Below, piece by piece: positions 18,527 through 28,436 of a DNA stretch of 64,000 nucleotides (position 1 is the first letter of the stretch; each line of letters begins with the position of its first letter). Source of the stretch: Klenkia marina. GTDB taxonomy: Bacteria > Actinomycetota > Actinomycetes > Mycobacteriales > Geodermatophilaceae. The stretch is taken from the NCBI RefSeq assembly GCF_900101025.1, contig NZ_FMUH01000002.1, positions 744,001-808,000 on the forward strand, in the 5' to 3' direction. The notes below the pieces were generated by a model. The model did no database searches, had not been told where the DNA came from, and saw nothing but the letters and a program-made list of their open reading frames with translations. The position numbers and the translations under genes are program-made.

Positions 18527-19344
18527 CCGCAACCCCGGGCGAGAAGCCGAAGGCGCCGGGGCTGCTGGACGGGACGTTCTCCCCGACCCGGCCCCTCAAG
18601 GCCAGCGGCAACCTCTTCGCCTTCGCCCTCGACGTCGTCCGAGCTGTGTTCCGGCGGCCGTTCCAGCTGCGCGAGTTCATCCAGCAGACCTGGTTCGTCG
18701 CCTCGGTCACGATCCTGCCCACCGCCCTGGTGGCCATCCCGTTCGGCGCCGTCATCGCCCTGCAGCTGGGCTCGCTGACCCGCCAGCTGGGCGCCCAGTC
18801 GTTCACCGGCTCGGCGTCGGTGCTCGCCGTGCTGCGCGAGGCCAGCCCGATCGTGACCGCGCTGCTCATCGCCGGGGCCGGTGGCTCGGCGATCTGCGCC
18901 GACCTGGGCGCCCGCAAGATCCGCGACGAGATCGACGCCATGGAGGTGCTGGGCATCTCGCCCATCCAGCGCCTGGTGGTCCCGCGCGTGCTGGCCGCGA
19001 TGCTGGTCGCCGTCCTGCTCAACGGGCTGGTCTCGGTGGTCGGCGTGACCGGCGGCTACTTCTTCAACGTCATCCTGCAGGGCGGCACGCCCGGCGCCTA
19101 CCTGGCGTCCTTCAGCGCCCTGGCCCAGGTGGAGGACTTCTGGTCCGGGGAGATCAAGGCGCTGATCTTCGGGCTGATCGCCGGCATCGTCGCCTCCTAC
19201 AAGGGGCTGCGGGCCGGTGGTGGGCCCAAGGGCGTCGGCGACGCGGTCAACCAGTCGGTGGTCATCACGTTCCTGCTGCTGTTCGCGGTCAACTTCGTCA
19301 TCACCGCGATCTACTTCCAGCTCGTGCCGCCGAAGGGGTCCTGA
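18523..19344 (+). CDS. yrbEA: Mce ABC permease YrbEA (MlaE family)
   Basis: A 273-residue membrane permease. Five to six hydrophobic segments follow a short cytoplasmic N terminus (EFIQQTWFVASVTILPTALVA onward). The cytoplasmic coupling loop IRDEIDAMEVLGISPIQRLV matches the MlaE/YrbE consensus (E-x-DA-x3-G-x2-P) that contacts the ATPase. The GTG at 18523 lies inside the mceG stop codon (GTGA), indicating coupled translation. With YrbEB it forms the inner-membrane channel of the Mce system. Confidence 0.95.
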   Translation: MTATPGEKPKAPGLLDGTFSPTRPLKASGNLFAFALDVVRAVFRRPFQLREFIQQTWFVASVTILPTALVAIPFGAVIALQLGSLTRQLGAQSFTGSASVLAVLREASPIVTALLIAGAGGSAICADLGARKIRDEIDAMEVLGISPIQRLVVPRVLAAMLVAVLLNGLVSVVGVTGGYFFNVILQGGTPGAYLASFSALAQVEDFWSGEIKALIFGLIAGIVASYKGLRAGGGPKGVGDAVNQSVVITFLLLFAVNFVITAIYFQLVPPKGS

Positions 19345-19347
19345 ACG

Positions 19348-20217
19348 ATGGCCCTGCTCTCACCCGTCGACCGGGTCAAGGTGCGCACCCGCCGCATCGT
19401 GCGCACGGTCTACCGGCGCCCGATGACGACGCTGGAGGACCTCGGCGACCAGGTCAGCTTCTACGGCCGCGCGCTGGGCTGGACCCCGCGCACCCTCAAG
19501 CGCTACAAGCGCGAGACGTTCCGCCTGCTGGCCGAGGTCAGCTTCGGCACCGGCGCGCTGGCCGTCGTCGGCGGCACCGTCGGCGTCATCGCGTTCCTGT
19601 CGTTCTTCACCGGCACCGAGGTCGGCCTGCAGGGCTACCAGGCGCTGGACCAGCTGGGCACCTCGGCGTTCACCGGGTTCCTCTCCGCCTACTTCAACAC
19701 CCGCGAGATCGCCCCGCTGGTCGCCGGTCTGGCCCTGTCGGCCACCGTCGGCTGCGGCTTCACCGCGCAGATCGGCGCCATGCGGATCAACGAGGAGATC
19801 GACGCCCTCGAGGTCATGGGCGTGCCCTCGCTGCCGTTCCTGGTCACCACGCGCATCGTCGCGGGCTTCGTCGCGGTCATCCCGCTCTACGTCATCGGGT
19901 TGCTGACCAGCTACTTCGCGACCCGCACCATCACCACCACGGTGTACGGCCAGTCGGCGGGCACCTACGACCACTACTTCAACCTGTTCCTGCCGCCGCA
20001 GGACGTGCTGTGGTCCTTCGTCAAGGTGCTTGTCTTCAGCGTCGTGATCATCCTGTCGCACTGCTACTACGGGTACCGGGCCGGCGGCGGTCCGGCCGGC
20101 GTCGGGCTCGCCGTGGGCCGCGCGGTGCGCTTCTCGATCGTGGCCGTGATGGTGATCGACCTGTTCCTGTCCCTGGCCATCTGGGGCTCGACGACGACGG
20201 TGAGGATCGCAGGATGA
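19348..20217 (+). CDS. yrbEB: Mce ABC permease YrbEB (MlaE family)
   Basis: The 289-residue second permease, starting three bases after yrbEA. It is similar in layout to YrbEA, with an N-terminal amphipathic stretch, five or six membrane segments, and the coupling loop INEEIDALEVMGVPSLPFLV. YrbEA and YrbEB form the heterodimer that carries lipid or sterol substrates delivered by the MceA-F proteins, using ATP hydrolysis by MceG. Its stop overlaps the ATG of mceA (ATGA). Confidence 0.95.
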   Translation: MALLSPVDRVKVRTRRIVRTVYRRPMTTLEDLGDQVSFYGRALGWTPRTLKRYKRETFRLLAEVSFGTGALAVVGGTVGVIAFLSFFTGTEVGLQGYQALDQLGTSAFTGFLSAYFNTREIAPLVAGLALSATVGCGFTAQIGAMRINEEIDALEVMGVPSLPFLVTTRIVAGFVAVIPLYVIGLLTSYFATRTITTTVYGQSAGTYDHYFNLFLPPQDVLWSFVKVLVFSVVIILSHCYYGYRAGGGPAGVGLAVGRAVRFSIVAVMVIDLFLSLAIWGSTTTVRIAG

Positions 20218-21662
20218 GCCGCGGCAAGGGTGCGGTGGTGGTGCAGCGGTTGCAGGGGTTGGCCTTCCTCGTGGTCATCGTCCTGCTCCTCGGCCTCGCG
20301 GTGGCCACCTACCAGAAGGCGTTCAGCGACGCGGTGGTCGTGCAGCTGCAGACCGACACGGTCGGCAACCAGCTGCAGAGGGCCAGCGACGTCAAGGTGC
20401 GCGGGGTGATCGTGGGCGAGGTCCGCTCGGTCGAGTCCACCGGCGACGGCGCGACCATCGAGCTGGCCATCGAGCCCGAGCACCTGGCCGAGATCCCGGC
20501 CGACGTCAATGCCCGGCTGCTGCCCAAGACCCTCTTCGGCGAGCGGTTCGTCTCGCTGGTCATCCCCGACGACCCGAGCCCCGACCGGCTGGCGGCCGGC
20601 GACGTCATCCCGCAGGACCGCAGCGAGAACGCCATCGAGCTCGAGCGGGTGATCGACGACCTGCTCCCGCTGCTGCAGGCCGTCGACCCGGCGGACCTGT
20701 CCAACACCCTCGGTGCGGTGGCCGATGCCCTGCGCGGCCGGGGCGAGGCCCTGGGGGAGAACCTGGCCGACACCGGCACCTACGTCGGCCAGCTCAACAC
20801 CGTGCTGCCCGAGCTGCAGGCCGACGTCTCGCTGCTGGCCGACGTCGCCGACACCTACGACGCGGCCGCCCCCGACGTCCTCGCGGTGCTGGACAACCTG
20901 TCGGTCACGGCGTCCACCGTGGTCGACCAGTCCGAGCAGCTGCGGCGCACGTTCACCGTGGTCGGCTCCTCCGCGCAGACGGCCGCGGGGTTCCTGCAGG
21001 AGAACGAGGGTGCGCTCATCCAGCTCGCCCAGGGCTCGCGCCCGGTGCTCTCGCTGCTGGCCCGCTACTCCCCGGAGTACCCCTGCCTGCTGGACGGTCT
21101 GACGCGGTTCAACCCGATGATCACGGAGGCCTTCGGCGGCGACGGCGACCCCGCGCTGAACCTGAACCTCACCGTCACGCTGCCGCCGCGCAACCCGTAC
21201 GTCCCGGGCGACCAGCCGGCGTACGACGACGTGTCCGGACCCGACTGCCGGGGGTTGAACGACATCGACGGGGTCATGGCCGCCGCCGCCCAGGGCGAGT
21301 TCTACTGCCCCGTCCCGCCGCTGGACGGCGTGGACTCCCAGGACAACCCGGTGTCGGGCAACCCCGTCTGCCTGGGCGGCACCAGCCCGACCGACATCCC
21401 GTTCGAGGACCCCCGCACCGGACGCGACGGCACCGGGGTGGGCACGGACCTCTCCCTGGCGTCGGCGTTCCCCCGCGGGCTCACCGACGGCGGGCTCTCC
21501 GGCGCCGACGGGGCCGGCAGCCTGGCCGGTTCGTCGGCGGAGCTGGACTTCGTGCGCTCGCTGCTGGGCTACCAGACCGGGGTCGACCCCGCACGGATCT
21601 CCGACCTCGCGGCCTCGAGCCTGGCTCCGCTGCTGCGCGGGACGCAGGTGATGGTGCCGTGA
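20214..21662 (+). CDS. mceA: Mce family protein MceA
   Basis: A 482-residue envelope protein with an N-terminal signal-anchor (about 12-34), an MCE/MlaD domain (about 40-115, including VKVRGVIVGEVRSVES and LPKTLFGERFVSLVIP), a long helical region (about 140-290) and a C-terminal part with paired cysteines (PCLLDG, DCRGL, YCPVPP, VCLGG). In Mce1/Mce4 complexes the six proteins form a tunnel across the periplasm. The ATG overlaps the yrbEB stop. The substrate cannot be named; cholesterol, fatty acids and phospholipids are known for different Mce systems. Confidence 0.93.
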   Translation: MSRGKGAVVVQRLQGLAFLVVIVLLLGLAVATYQKAFSDAVVVQLQTDTVGNQLQRASDVKVRGVIVGEVRSVESTGDGATIELAIEPEHLAEIPADVNARLLPKTLFGERFVSLVIPDDPSPDRLAAGDVIPQDRSENAIELERVIDDLLPLLQAVDPADLSNTLGAVADALRGRGEALGENLADTGTYVGQLNTVLPELQADVSLLADVADTYDAAAPDVLAVLDNLSVTASTVVDQSEQLRRTFTVVGSSAQTAAGFLQENEGALIQLAQGSRPVLSLLARYSPEYPCLLDGLTRFNPMITEAFGGDGDPALNLNLTVTLPPRNPYVPGDQPAYDDVSGPDCRGLNDIDGVMAAAAQGEFYCPVPPLDGVDSQDNPVSGNPVCLGGTSPTDIPFEDPRTGRDGTGVGTDLSLASAFPRGLTDGGLSGADGAGSLAGSSAELDFVRSLLGYQTGVDPARISDLAASSLAPLLRGTQVMVP

Positions 21663-22696
21663 GGGGCCTGACCGCACCGATCGTCAAGCTGGTCGTCTTC
21701 GCGATGGTCACGATCCTGGCCAGCTACGTCCTGCTGGCCACGATCACCAACGCCGGGTACGGCGACCAGACCGGCTACCGCGCCCAGTTCACCGACGTCG
21801 CCGGCCTCGTCGAGGGCGACGAGGTGCGCATCGCCGGTGTGCGCGTCGGCCAGGTGACCTCCATCGGTCTCAGCGACGACCAGGACTCGCCGACCGCCGA
21901 GATCGGGTTCGAGGTCTCCTCCGACGTCGCCCTGCCCACCTCGGTCGAGGCGACCATCCGCTACCGCAACCTGGTCGGTCAGCGCTACGTCGCGCTGACC
22001 GAGGGGGCCGGTTCCGGCGGCGCCACCCTGGCGGCCGGCGACGTCGTCCCCCTGGCCCAGACCGAACCGGCGCTCGACCTGACCGTGCTCTTCGGCGGGT
22101 TCCAGCCGCTGTTCCAGGCGTTGAGCCCCGACGACGTCAACCGGCTGTCCTACGAGCTCATCCAGGTGTTCCAGGGCGAGGGCGGCACGGTGCAGAGCCT
22201 GCTGGCCCACGTCGGGTCGCTCACCAACTCGCTGGCGGACAAGGACCAGGTGATCGGCAGCGTGATCGACAACCTCACCACCGTCGTCGGCACCGTCGCC
22301 GCGCGCGACCAGCAGCTCAGCGACCTCGTCGTGTCCCTGCAGCAGTTCGTGTCCGGCCTGGCCACCGACCGGGACGCGATCTTCGACTCCCTGCAGACGA
22401 TCGACACCCTGGCGCAGACCACCTCGCAGTTCCTCAGCGACGCCCGGCCCCCGCTGGCTGCCGACATCACCGCCCTGGGCCAGTTGTCGACCAACCTGGC
22501 CGACACCGGCGACCAGCTCGAGCAGTTCCTGCAGCTGGCCCCCACCAAGGTCGACCTGCTCACCCGCACCGCGATCAACGGCAGCTGGTTCAACTTCTAC
22601 CTCTGCTCGGCCTCGGGTCTGGTCACCCTGCCCGTCGTCGGCCAGACCCAGCTCCCGCCCGGCGGGGCGGCCAACGGGTCGGCGGGGTGCAGCTGA
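21659..22696 (+). CDS. mceB: Mce family protein MceB
   Basis: A 345-residue Mce protein with an N-terminal membrane anchor (about 5-25), an MCE domain (YRAQFTDVAGLVEGDEVRIA through RYRNLVGQRYVALTEG), an elongated helical region and a short C terminus with two cysteines (FYLCSASG and the terminal Cys). GTG start four bases inside the mceA stop. It is expected to form part of the hexameric MceA-F assembly. Confidence 0.93.
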   Translation: MRGLTAPIVKLVVFAMVTILASYVLLATITNAGYGDQTGYRAQFTDVAGLVEGDEVRIAGVRVGQVTSIGLSDDQDSPTAEIGFEVSSDVALPTSVEATIRYRNLVGQRYVALTEGAGSGGATLAAGDVVPLAQTEPALDLTVLFGGFQPLFQALSPDDVNRLSYELIQVFQGEGGTVQSLLAHVGSLTNSLADKDQVIGSVIDNLTTVVGTVAARDQQLSDLVVSLQQFVSGLATDRDAIFDSLQTIDTLAQTTSQFLSDARPPLAADITALGQLSTNLADTGDQLEQFLQLAPTKVDLLTRTAINGSWFNFYLCSASGLVTLPVVGQTQLPPGGAANGSAGCS

Positions 22697-23721
22697 TGGC
22701 GCGCGAGTCCAAGCCGTTCCGCGACCGCAACCCGGTCACCATCGGCGCGGTCAGCCTGTCGGTCATCGCCCTGCTGGTGCTGCTGGCCTTCAACGCCCAG
22801 TCGCTCCCGCTCATCGGCGGCGGCACCGTCTACACCGCCCAGTTCAGCGAGGCCGCCGGCCTGCGCGCCGACGACCCGGTGCGGGTGGCCGGGGTCAAGG
22901 TCGGGCAGGTCGAGAGCCTCCAGCTGGAGGACGGCGCGGTCACCGTGCAGTTCCGGGTGCGCGACGCGTTCGTCGGCGACCGCAGCGAGGCCGCGATCAA
23001 GATCGAGACCGTGCTGGGCGCCAAGTACCTGGCCCTGGTGCCGCGCGGGGAGACCGCACTGGACCCCGACGACCGGATCCCGCTGGACCGCACCGCCTCG
23101 CCCTACGACGTCGTCCAGGCCTTCAACGGGCTGGCGCAGACGGTCGACTCCATCGACACCACGCAGCTGGCGCAGTCCTTCGAGGTGCTCAGCGAGACCT
23201 TCGCCGACACCCCCGACGAGGTGCGCACCTCCCTCGACGGCCTGTCGCGGCTGTCCAGCACGATCGCCAGCCGCGACGCCCAGCTGCAGCAGCTGCTCAG
23301 CGCCACCCGGGACGTGACCCAGGTGCTGGCCGACCGCAACGGCGAGTTCACCCAGCTGATCGTCGACTCCAACACCCTGCTCACCGAGGTGCAGGAGCGC
23401 CGCCAGCTCATCGACTCCATCCTCACGTCGACCCAGACGCTCTCGGCGCAGCTGGCCGGACTGGTGCAGGACAACACCGCCGCGCTGACCCCCGCCCTGG
23501 CGCAGCTGTCCACCGTCACCGACATCCTCGAGCGCAACCGGCAGAACCTGGGGGACACGGTGGCCAACCTGGCGCCCTTCGTGACGGTCTTCACCAACAC
23601 GCTCGGCAACGGCCGGTGGTTCGACAGCTTCGTGGACAACCTCATCCCCGGGGTCGTCGGCGGCGTGCTGTGCGGCACGGTGGCCGGGAGCACCGGGGGT
23701 CTCGTGGGGTGCTCGCCGTGA
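22696..23721 (+). CDS. mceC: Mce family protein MceC
   Basis: A 341-residue Mce protein: anchor at about 14-36, MCE domain (YTAQFSEAAGLRADDPVRVAG to KIETVLGAKYLALVP), then helical repeats (SRLSSTIASRDAQLQQLLSA) and a C-terminal GGVLCGTVAGSTGGLVGCSP with two cysteines. The ATG at 22696 overlaps the mceB stop by one base (TGATG). An in-frame GTG three codons upstream is possible but less likely. Confidence 0.92.
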   Translation: MARESKPFRDRNPVTIGAVSLSVIALLVLLAFNAQSLPLIGGGTVYTAQFSEAAGLRADDPVRVAGVKVGQVESLQLEDGAVTVQFRVRDAFVGDRSEAAIKIETVLGAKYLALVPRGETALDPDDRIPLDRTASPYDVVQAFNGLAQTVDSIDTTQLAQSFEVLSETFADTPDEVRTSLDGLSRLSSTIASRDAQLQQLLSATRDVTQVLADRNGEFTQLIVDSNTLLTEVQERRQLIDSILTSTQTLSAQLAGLVQDNTAALTPALAQLSTVTDILERNRQNLGDTVANLAPFVTVFTNTLGNGRWFDSFVDNLIPGVVGGVLCGTVAGSTGGLVGCSP

Positions 23722-24956
23722 CCGCCCGCATGCAGCGGTGGGTCGCGCTGGCCGCCGCCCTCGTGCTCGTGGGCGCCCTGGGGTGGACCGTGCTGCGCCC
23801 GGCCGGGCAGATCCGGGTGACCGCCTGGTTCGACCAGACCGTCGGGCTCTACACCGGCTCCAGCGTCCGCGTGCTGGGCATCGACGTCGGCGAGATCACC
23901 GGCGTCGTGCCGATGGGCGACCGCGTGCGGGTCGACATGCTCGTCGACGACGAGTACGCGATCCCCGCCGACGCCGCCGCCGTCATCCTCGCCCCGTCGC
24001 TGGTGGCCGACCGCTACGTGCAGTTCGCCCCGGTCTACAGCGGCGGGGACCGGATGACCGACGGTGCCGAGGTCCCGCTCGAGCGCACCGCCACCCCGGT
24101 CGAGCTCGACCAGGTCTACGGCGCGCTCGACGACCTCTCCGTGGCGCTGGGCCCCACGGGGGTCAACAGCGACGGGGCGCTGTCGGACCTCGTCGACACC
24201 GCGGCGGCCAACCTCGACGGCAACGGGGCGGCGCTGAACTCCACGCTCACCGGGTTCTCCCAGGCCGTGCGCACGCTCGCCGACAACCGCGACGACCTGT
24301 TCGCCTCGGTGGACAACCTGCAGACCTTCACCAGCGCCCTGGCGACCGTCGACGCCCAGGTCGGCCAGTTCAACAGCAACCTGGCCGCGGTCGCCGACCA
24401 GCTGGCCGGCGAGCGCGAGGACCTCGCGGCAGCCATCTCCGCGCTCACCTCCGCACTGGGGCAGGTGGCCACGTTCGTGCAGCAGAACACCGCCCTGCTG
24501 AGCCAGAACGTCGACCGGCTGGCCGCCGTCACCCTCACCCTGGTGCAGCAGCGCTCGGCGCTGGCCCAGGTGCTCGACGTGGCGCCGGCGGCCATCGGCA
24601 ACGTGGCCCACGCCTACAACCCCGACTACGGCACCCTCGACACCCGCGACAACTCCCTCGGCAGCCAGGACGCCGACGTCGTGGTGTGCCAGCTGCTGGG
24701 TCAGACCGGCCGGTTGCAGCTGGGCGGGGTGGACCTGTCCGACCTCACGGCGTTCCTGGACCTGCCGCCCATCGACCAGATCTGCGGCCGGCTGCTGTCG
24801 GGCGACCCGACCAACAGCGGGTCGCTGCAGGACCTCAACGGCAACGGCGTCCCGGACCTCCAGGAGCTGCTGACCGCCATCTTCTCGCCCTCGAGCGGGC
24901 AGGCCGGCGCCACCCTGCTGCCCGGCCTGCCCTCGATCCCGGGAGCCGGCTCGTGA
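23718..24956 (+). CDS. mceD: Mce family protein MceD
   Basis: A 412-residue Mce protein with an anchor at about 6-24 (MQRWVALAAALVLVGALGW) and an MCE domain (VTAWFDQTVGLYTGSSVRV to APSLVADRYVQFAP). A long helical region follows, then a C-terminal part that includes a PDLQELLTAIF segment and two cysteines (VVCQLL, QICGRLL). GTG start within the mceC stop codon. Confidence 0.92.
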   Translation: MTARMQRWVALAAALVLVGALGWTVLRPAGQIRVTAWFDQTVGLYTGSSVRVLGIDVGEITGVVPMGDRVRVDMLVDDEYAIPADAAAVILAPSLVADRYVQFAPVYSGGDRMTDGAEVPLERTATPVELDQVYGALDDLSVALGPTGVNSDGALSDLVDTAAANLDGNGAALNSTLTGFSQAVRTLADNRDDLFASVDNLQTFTSALATVDAQVGQFNSNLAAVADQLAGEREDLAAAISALTSALGQVATFVQQNTALLSQNVDRLAAVTLTLVQQRSALAQVLDVAPAAIGNVAHAYNPDYGTLDTRDNSLGSQDADVVVCQLLGQTGRLQLGGVDLSDLTAFLDLPPIDQICGRLLSGDPTNSGSLQDLNGNGVPDLQELLTAIFSPSSGQAGATLLPGLPSIPGAGS

Positions 24957-26251
24957 CCTCCTCCACCCGACGGGCCGCCGCCCTCGTGTCGGCCGCCCTC
25001 CTGCTGAGCGGCTGCGGCTTCCGCGGTGCCTACTCCATCGACCTGCCCGGCGGCGCCGACGTCGGTGACGACCCGTACTCGGTGCAGATCCAGTTCGCCG
25101 ACGTCCTGGACCTGGTGCCGCAGTCCGGCGTCCGGGTGGCCGACGTCCCGGTCGGCAAGGTGACCGACGTGCAGCTGGGCGACGACTGGACGGCGGTCGT
25201 GACGGTGGAGGTCAACCGCGACGTCGAGCTGCCGGCCAACGCGGTCGCGATGATCCAGCAGTCCTCGCTGCTGGGCGAGAAGTACGTCGAGCTCGCCGCA
25301 CCCGGCAGCGAGGAACCCACCGGCGAGCTCGGCGACGGCTCGCTCATCACCCTGGACCGCACCAACCGCAACGTCGAGGTCGAGGAGGTGCTCGGCGCCC
25401 TCTCGCTGGTGCTCAACGGCGGTGGCCTCACCCAGCTGCAGACCATCACCTCCGAGCTCGGTCAGGCGCTGGAGGGCCGCACCGACGCCGTCCGCAACAC
25501 CCTCGACCAGCTCGACACCTTCATCGGCGGGCTCGACGTCCAGCGCGAGGAGATCAACCGCGCGCTGGACAGCGTGAACGCACTGGCCGCCACGCTGTCG
25601 GCGGGCACCGGCACGATCACGACCGCGCTGGACACCATCGGCCCGGGCCTGGCGGTGCTGGAGGACCAGCGCGGTCTGCTGGTGTCGATGCTGCAGTCTC
25701 TGGGCCAGCTCGGCGACGTCGGCACCCGGGTGATCAACGAGACCGGCGCCGACACGGTGGCCAACCTCCAGGACCTGCAGCCCATCCTCAGCCAGCTGGC
25801 GGCCGCCGGGCCGAACCTGGCCGGGTCCCTGGACCTCCTGCTGACCTACCCCTTCCCGGCCAGCTCCCTGACCGCCCTGCAGTACCGGGCCGACCAGCGC
25901 ACCGGGGGGTACGCCCTGTTCACCAACATGACCGCCGACCTCAACCTCGACCTGCGCCAGCTGTTCTGCCGCTACGTGGTCGACCAGACCACCGGGGCCC
26001 TGCAGCTGGTCGACCCCGAGGAGCTCACCGGCGGCAGCTGCGGGCAGCCCGGCAGCCCGGGCAACGGCCAGCCCACCCGGCAGGACGGGGCCGCGGGGAC
26101 GACGTCCACGACGACGGCCGGGCCGGGCTTCACCCTGCCGACGCTGCCCGACCTCACCGCCCTGGTCCCGGGCGCCCCGGCGACCGGTGGTGGCAGCGGC
26201 CTGCTCGGCCTGCCCGCGATCCCGGGCCTGACGACGGGGGCGACGCCGTGA
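24953..26251 (+). CDS. mceE: Mce lipoprotein MceE
   Basis: The 432-residue lipoprotein member of the set. The signal peptide ends in the lipobox LSGC, with the lipidated Cys at residue 21. An MCE domain (VQIQFADVLDLVPQSGVRVADV to SSLLGEKYVELAAP) and helical region follow, then a Gly/Pro/Thr-rich C-terminal tail of about 70 residues that looks disordered. In mycobacteria the equivalents are the LprK/LprN-type proteins. GTG start within the mceD stop. Confidence 0.94.
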   Translation: MTSSTRRAAALVSAALLLSGCGFRGAYSIDLPGGADVGDDPYSVQIQFADVLDLVPQSGVRVADVPVGKVTDVQLGDDWTAVVTVEVNRDVELPANAVAMIQQSSLLGEKYVELAAPGSEEPTGELGDGSLITLDRTNRNVEVEEVLGALSLVLNGGGLTQLQTITSELGQALEGRTDAVRNTLDQLDTFIGGLDVQREEINRALDSVNALAATLSAGTGTITTALDTIGPGLAVLEDQRGLLVSMLQSLGQLGDVGTRVINETGADTVANLQDLQPILSQLAAAGPNLAGSLDLLLTYPFPASSLTALQYRADQRTGGYALFTNMTADLNLDLRQLFCRYVVDQTTGALQLVDPEELTGGSCGQPGSPGNGQPTRQDGAAGTTSTTTAGPGFTLPTLPDLTALVPGAPATGGGSGLLGLPAIPGLTTGATP

Positions 26252-27522
26252 TCACGCGCACCACCCGCCTGCAGCTGCTGGCCTTCGCCCTGGTGGCGCT
26301 GCTGGGCATGAGCTACGTCGGCTTCCGCTACGTCGGCCTGGACCGGTTGCTGTTCGGCGGGGGCTACCAGGTGGCAGCCGAGTTCTCCGACTCCGGCGGC
26401 ATCTTCGTCAACGCCGAGGTCACCTACCGGGGGGTGGCGGTCGGCCGCGTGAGCGACATGCGGCTCACCGACGACGGCGTCGAGGTCGAGCTGACCATCG
26501 ACCCCGACGCCCCGCCGATCCCCGCCTCGGCCGCGGCAGCCGTAGCCAACCGCAGCGCGGTGGGGGAGCAGTACGTCGACCTGCGACCGGACACCGCCGA
26601 CGGCCCCTTCCTGGACGACGGCTCGGTGATCCCGGTCGACCGCACGTCGATCCCCATCCCGGTGGAGCAGCTGCTGCAGGACGTCGACGGCCTCGTCGGG
26701 TCGATCGACACCGAGAACCTGCGCATCGTCGTCGACGAGCTGGGCACGGCCTTCGACGGCGCGGGCGACGACCTGGCCCGGCTGATCGACAACGGCAACC
26801 TGCTGCTCACCCGTGCCGAGCAGTCGCTGCCCCAGACCCTGCAGCTCATCACCGACGGCCAGACCGTCCTGCAGACCCAGGCGGAGTCGCGGTCGGCCAT
26901 CCAGCAGTGGGCAGCCGACCTCCGACTGGTGTCCGACACCCTGGTCAGCAGCGACCCCGACCTGCGCAGCCTCGTGATCAACGCCCCCGACGCGGGTGCG
27001 GCGCTGCAGCAGCTGGTGGAGGACGCCGGACCCGGGCTCAGCTCGCTGGTGCGCAACCTCGACGTGCTCAACGACGTCACCACACCCCGGCTGGACGGCG
27101 TCGAGCAGCTGCTGGTCACCTACCCCGAGGTGGTCACGGGCGGGTTCAGCGTGGTGCGCCGGGACCCCGACGGCCAGATGCGCGTGCACTTCGGGTTCGT
27201 GCCCAACGTCGGGGACCCGCGGTCCTGCACCACCGGGTACGTGGGCACCGGGTCCACCCCCTCCCCGGAGGCCGTCGCCGCGGTCGACACCACCCAGGTG
27301 CGCTGCGACGTGGTCGGCGGCGTGGACCCGGATCCCTCGGACGGCGTCGACGAGACCGGCTCGAACATCCGCGGCGAGCAGAACATCGGCGGTTCCGGGG
27401 GGCAGGCATCCCCGGGGCCCGGGGGCGGCGCCGCCTCGAGCGGCACCACCGCGGCCGGCATCCTGAGCGAGGTCCTCAGCGGGCTGCTGAGCGCCTCACC
27501 GTTCGCCACCACCGGCGGCTGA
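26248..27522 (+). CDS. mceF: Mce family protein MceF
   Basis: A 424-residue last core Mce protein. Anchor about 8-28, MCE domain (AEFSDSGGIFVNAEVTYRGVAV to ANRSAVGEQYVDLRP), helical region, and a C-terminal part with two cysteines (RSCTTGY, VRCDVVG) and a Gly/Ser-rich tail. The motif RDPDGQMRVHFGFV is typical of MceF homologues. GTG start inside the mceE stop. Confidence 0.93.
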   Translation: MITRTTRLQLLAFALVALLGMSYVGFRYVGLDRLLFGGGYQVAAEFSDSGGIFVNAEVTYRGVAVGRVSDMRLTDDGVEVELTIDPDAPPIPASAAAAVANRSAVGEQYVDLRPDTADGPFLDDGSVIPVDRTSIPIPVEQLLQDVDGLVGSIDTENLRIVVDELGTAFDGAGDDLARLIDNGNLLLTRAEQSLPQTLQLITDGQTVLQTQAESRSAIQQWAADLRLVSDTLVSSDPDLRSLVINAPDAGAALQQLVEDAGPGLSSLVRNLDVLNDVTTPRLDGVEQLLVTYPEVVTGGFSVVRRDPDGQMRVHFGFVPNVGDPRSCTTGYVGTGSTPSPEAVAAVDTTQVRCDVVGGVDPDPSDGVDETGSNIRGEQNIGGSGGQASPGPGGGAASSGTTAAGILSEVLSGLLSASPFATTGG

Positions 27523-27640
27523 CCCCCGGGCGACCTGCCGGGCCCGACCGCTACGGTGACCTGCCCCACGCAGTGCGCCCGACCCACCACCCTGACCGGA
27601 CGGACCCGCCGTCCACGCCGTCCCACGAGAGGAGCGCACC

Positions 27641-28429
27641 GTGACCGACGAGACCCGGGGGGCTCCCCGCGACCCCGACCCCGCAGAGCCGGAGACCTCC
27701 GGCACCGCGCTCGCCGTCGACGAGACCGCCGACCAGGCCGTCACCCCGAGCGGGAGCACGGACCGCAGCGCCGACACGGGCGCCGACGAGAGCACGGACG
27801 GGGGCACGGACGAGGCCGCGGACGAGGGTGCGGCGGGCGCGGACCGCCCCCGCGGCAGCAGGCGGAGGCGCCGGGTCGCGGACGAGGACGGCGACGGTGG
27901 CGACGGTGCCGGGGACGGCGGTGCCGGGGACGAGGACGCCCGGCGGTCCCGGGCGGTGCTGCCGCTCGTGCCCGTCCTCGGCGCCCTCCTGGTGCTGCTG
28001 CTCGCCGGCACCGGTTACCTCCTGGTGACCCGGCCGGGGACGTCGTCGGTCTCCACCGACGACTACGTGGACGCACTGCAGGCCGCCCGGTCGGGCATCG
28101 TCGACGTGGCCTCCTTCGACTACCTCACCCTCGACGACGACATCACCCAGATCGAGGCGGTGACCACCGGCGACCTGAGGAGCGAGTCCGTCGACCAGCT
28201 CAACAGCCGGCGGCAGGACATCACCACCGCCCAGGCCGTGGTGAACACCGAGGTCGTCGGGGCCGCCGTGGGTGCCGCCGGCGACGGCTCGGCGACGGTC
28301 TACATGGTCATCCAGTCCACCCAGACCAGCAGCGCCTCCCAGCAGGCGCAGGTGCAGCGCTACCGCATCGAGGTGGACCTCACCCAGGAGGACGGCCGCT
28401 GGCTGCTGTCCGGGATCTCAGGACGGTGA
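27641..28429 (+). CDS. Mce-associated membrane protein (first)
   Basis: A 262-residue accessory protein encoded 118 bases after mceF. The first 100 residues are an acidic Ala/Asp/Gly-rich disordered segment ending in a basic RGSRRRRR patch. One membrane segment follows (about 106-127), and then a domain of about 130 residues resembling Mas (Mce-associated) proteins, with VVNTEVVGAAVGAAGDGSATV and YRIEVDLTQEDGRWLLSGI. Mas proteins stabilise Mce complexes in mycobacteria. The GTG has GAGAGGAGCG upstream. The exact partner is unknown. Confidence 0.85.
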   Translation: MTDETRGAPRDPDPAEPETSGTALAVDETADQAVTPSGSTDRSADTGADESTDGGTDEAADEGAAGADRPRGSRRRRRVADEDGDGGDGAGDGGAGDEDARRSRAVLPLVPVLGALLVLLLAGTGYLLVTRPGTSSVSTDDYVDALQAARSGIVDVASFDYLTLDDDITQIEAVTTGDLRSESVDQLNSRRQDITTAQAVVNTEVVGAAVGAAGDGSATVYMVIQSTQTSSASQQAQVQRYRIEVDLTQEDGRWLLSGISGR

Positions 28430-28436
28430 CCCGGCC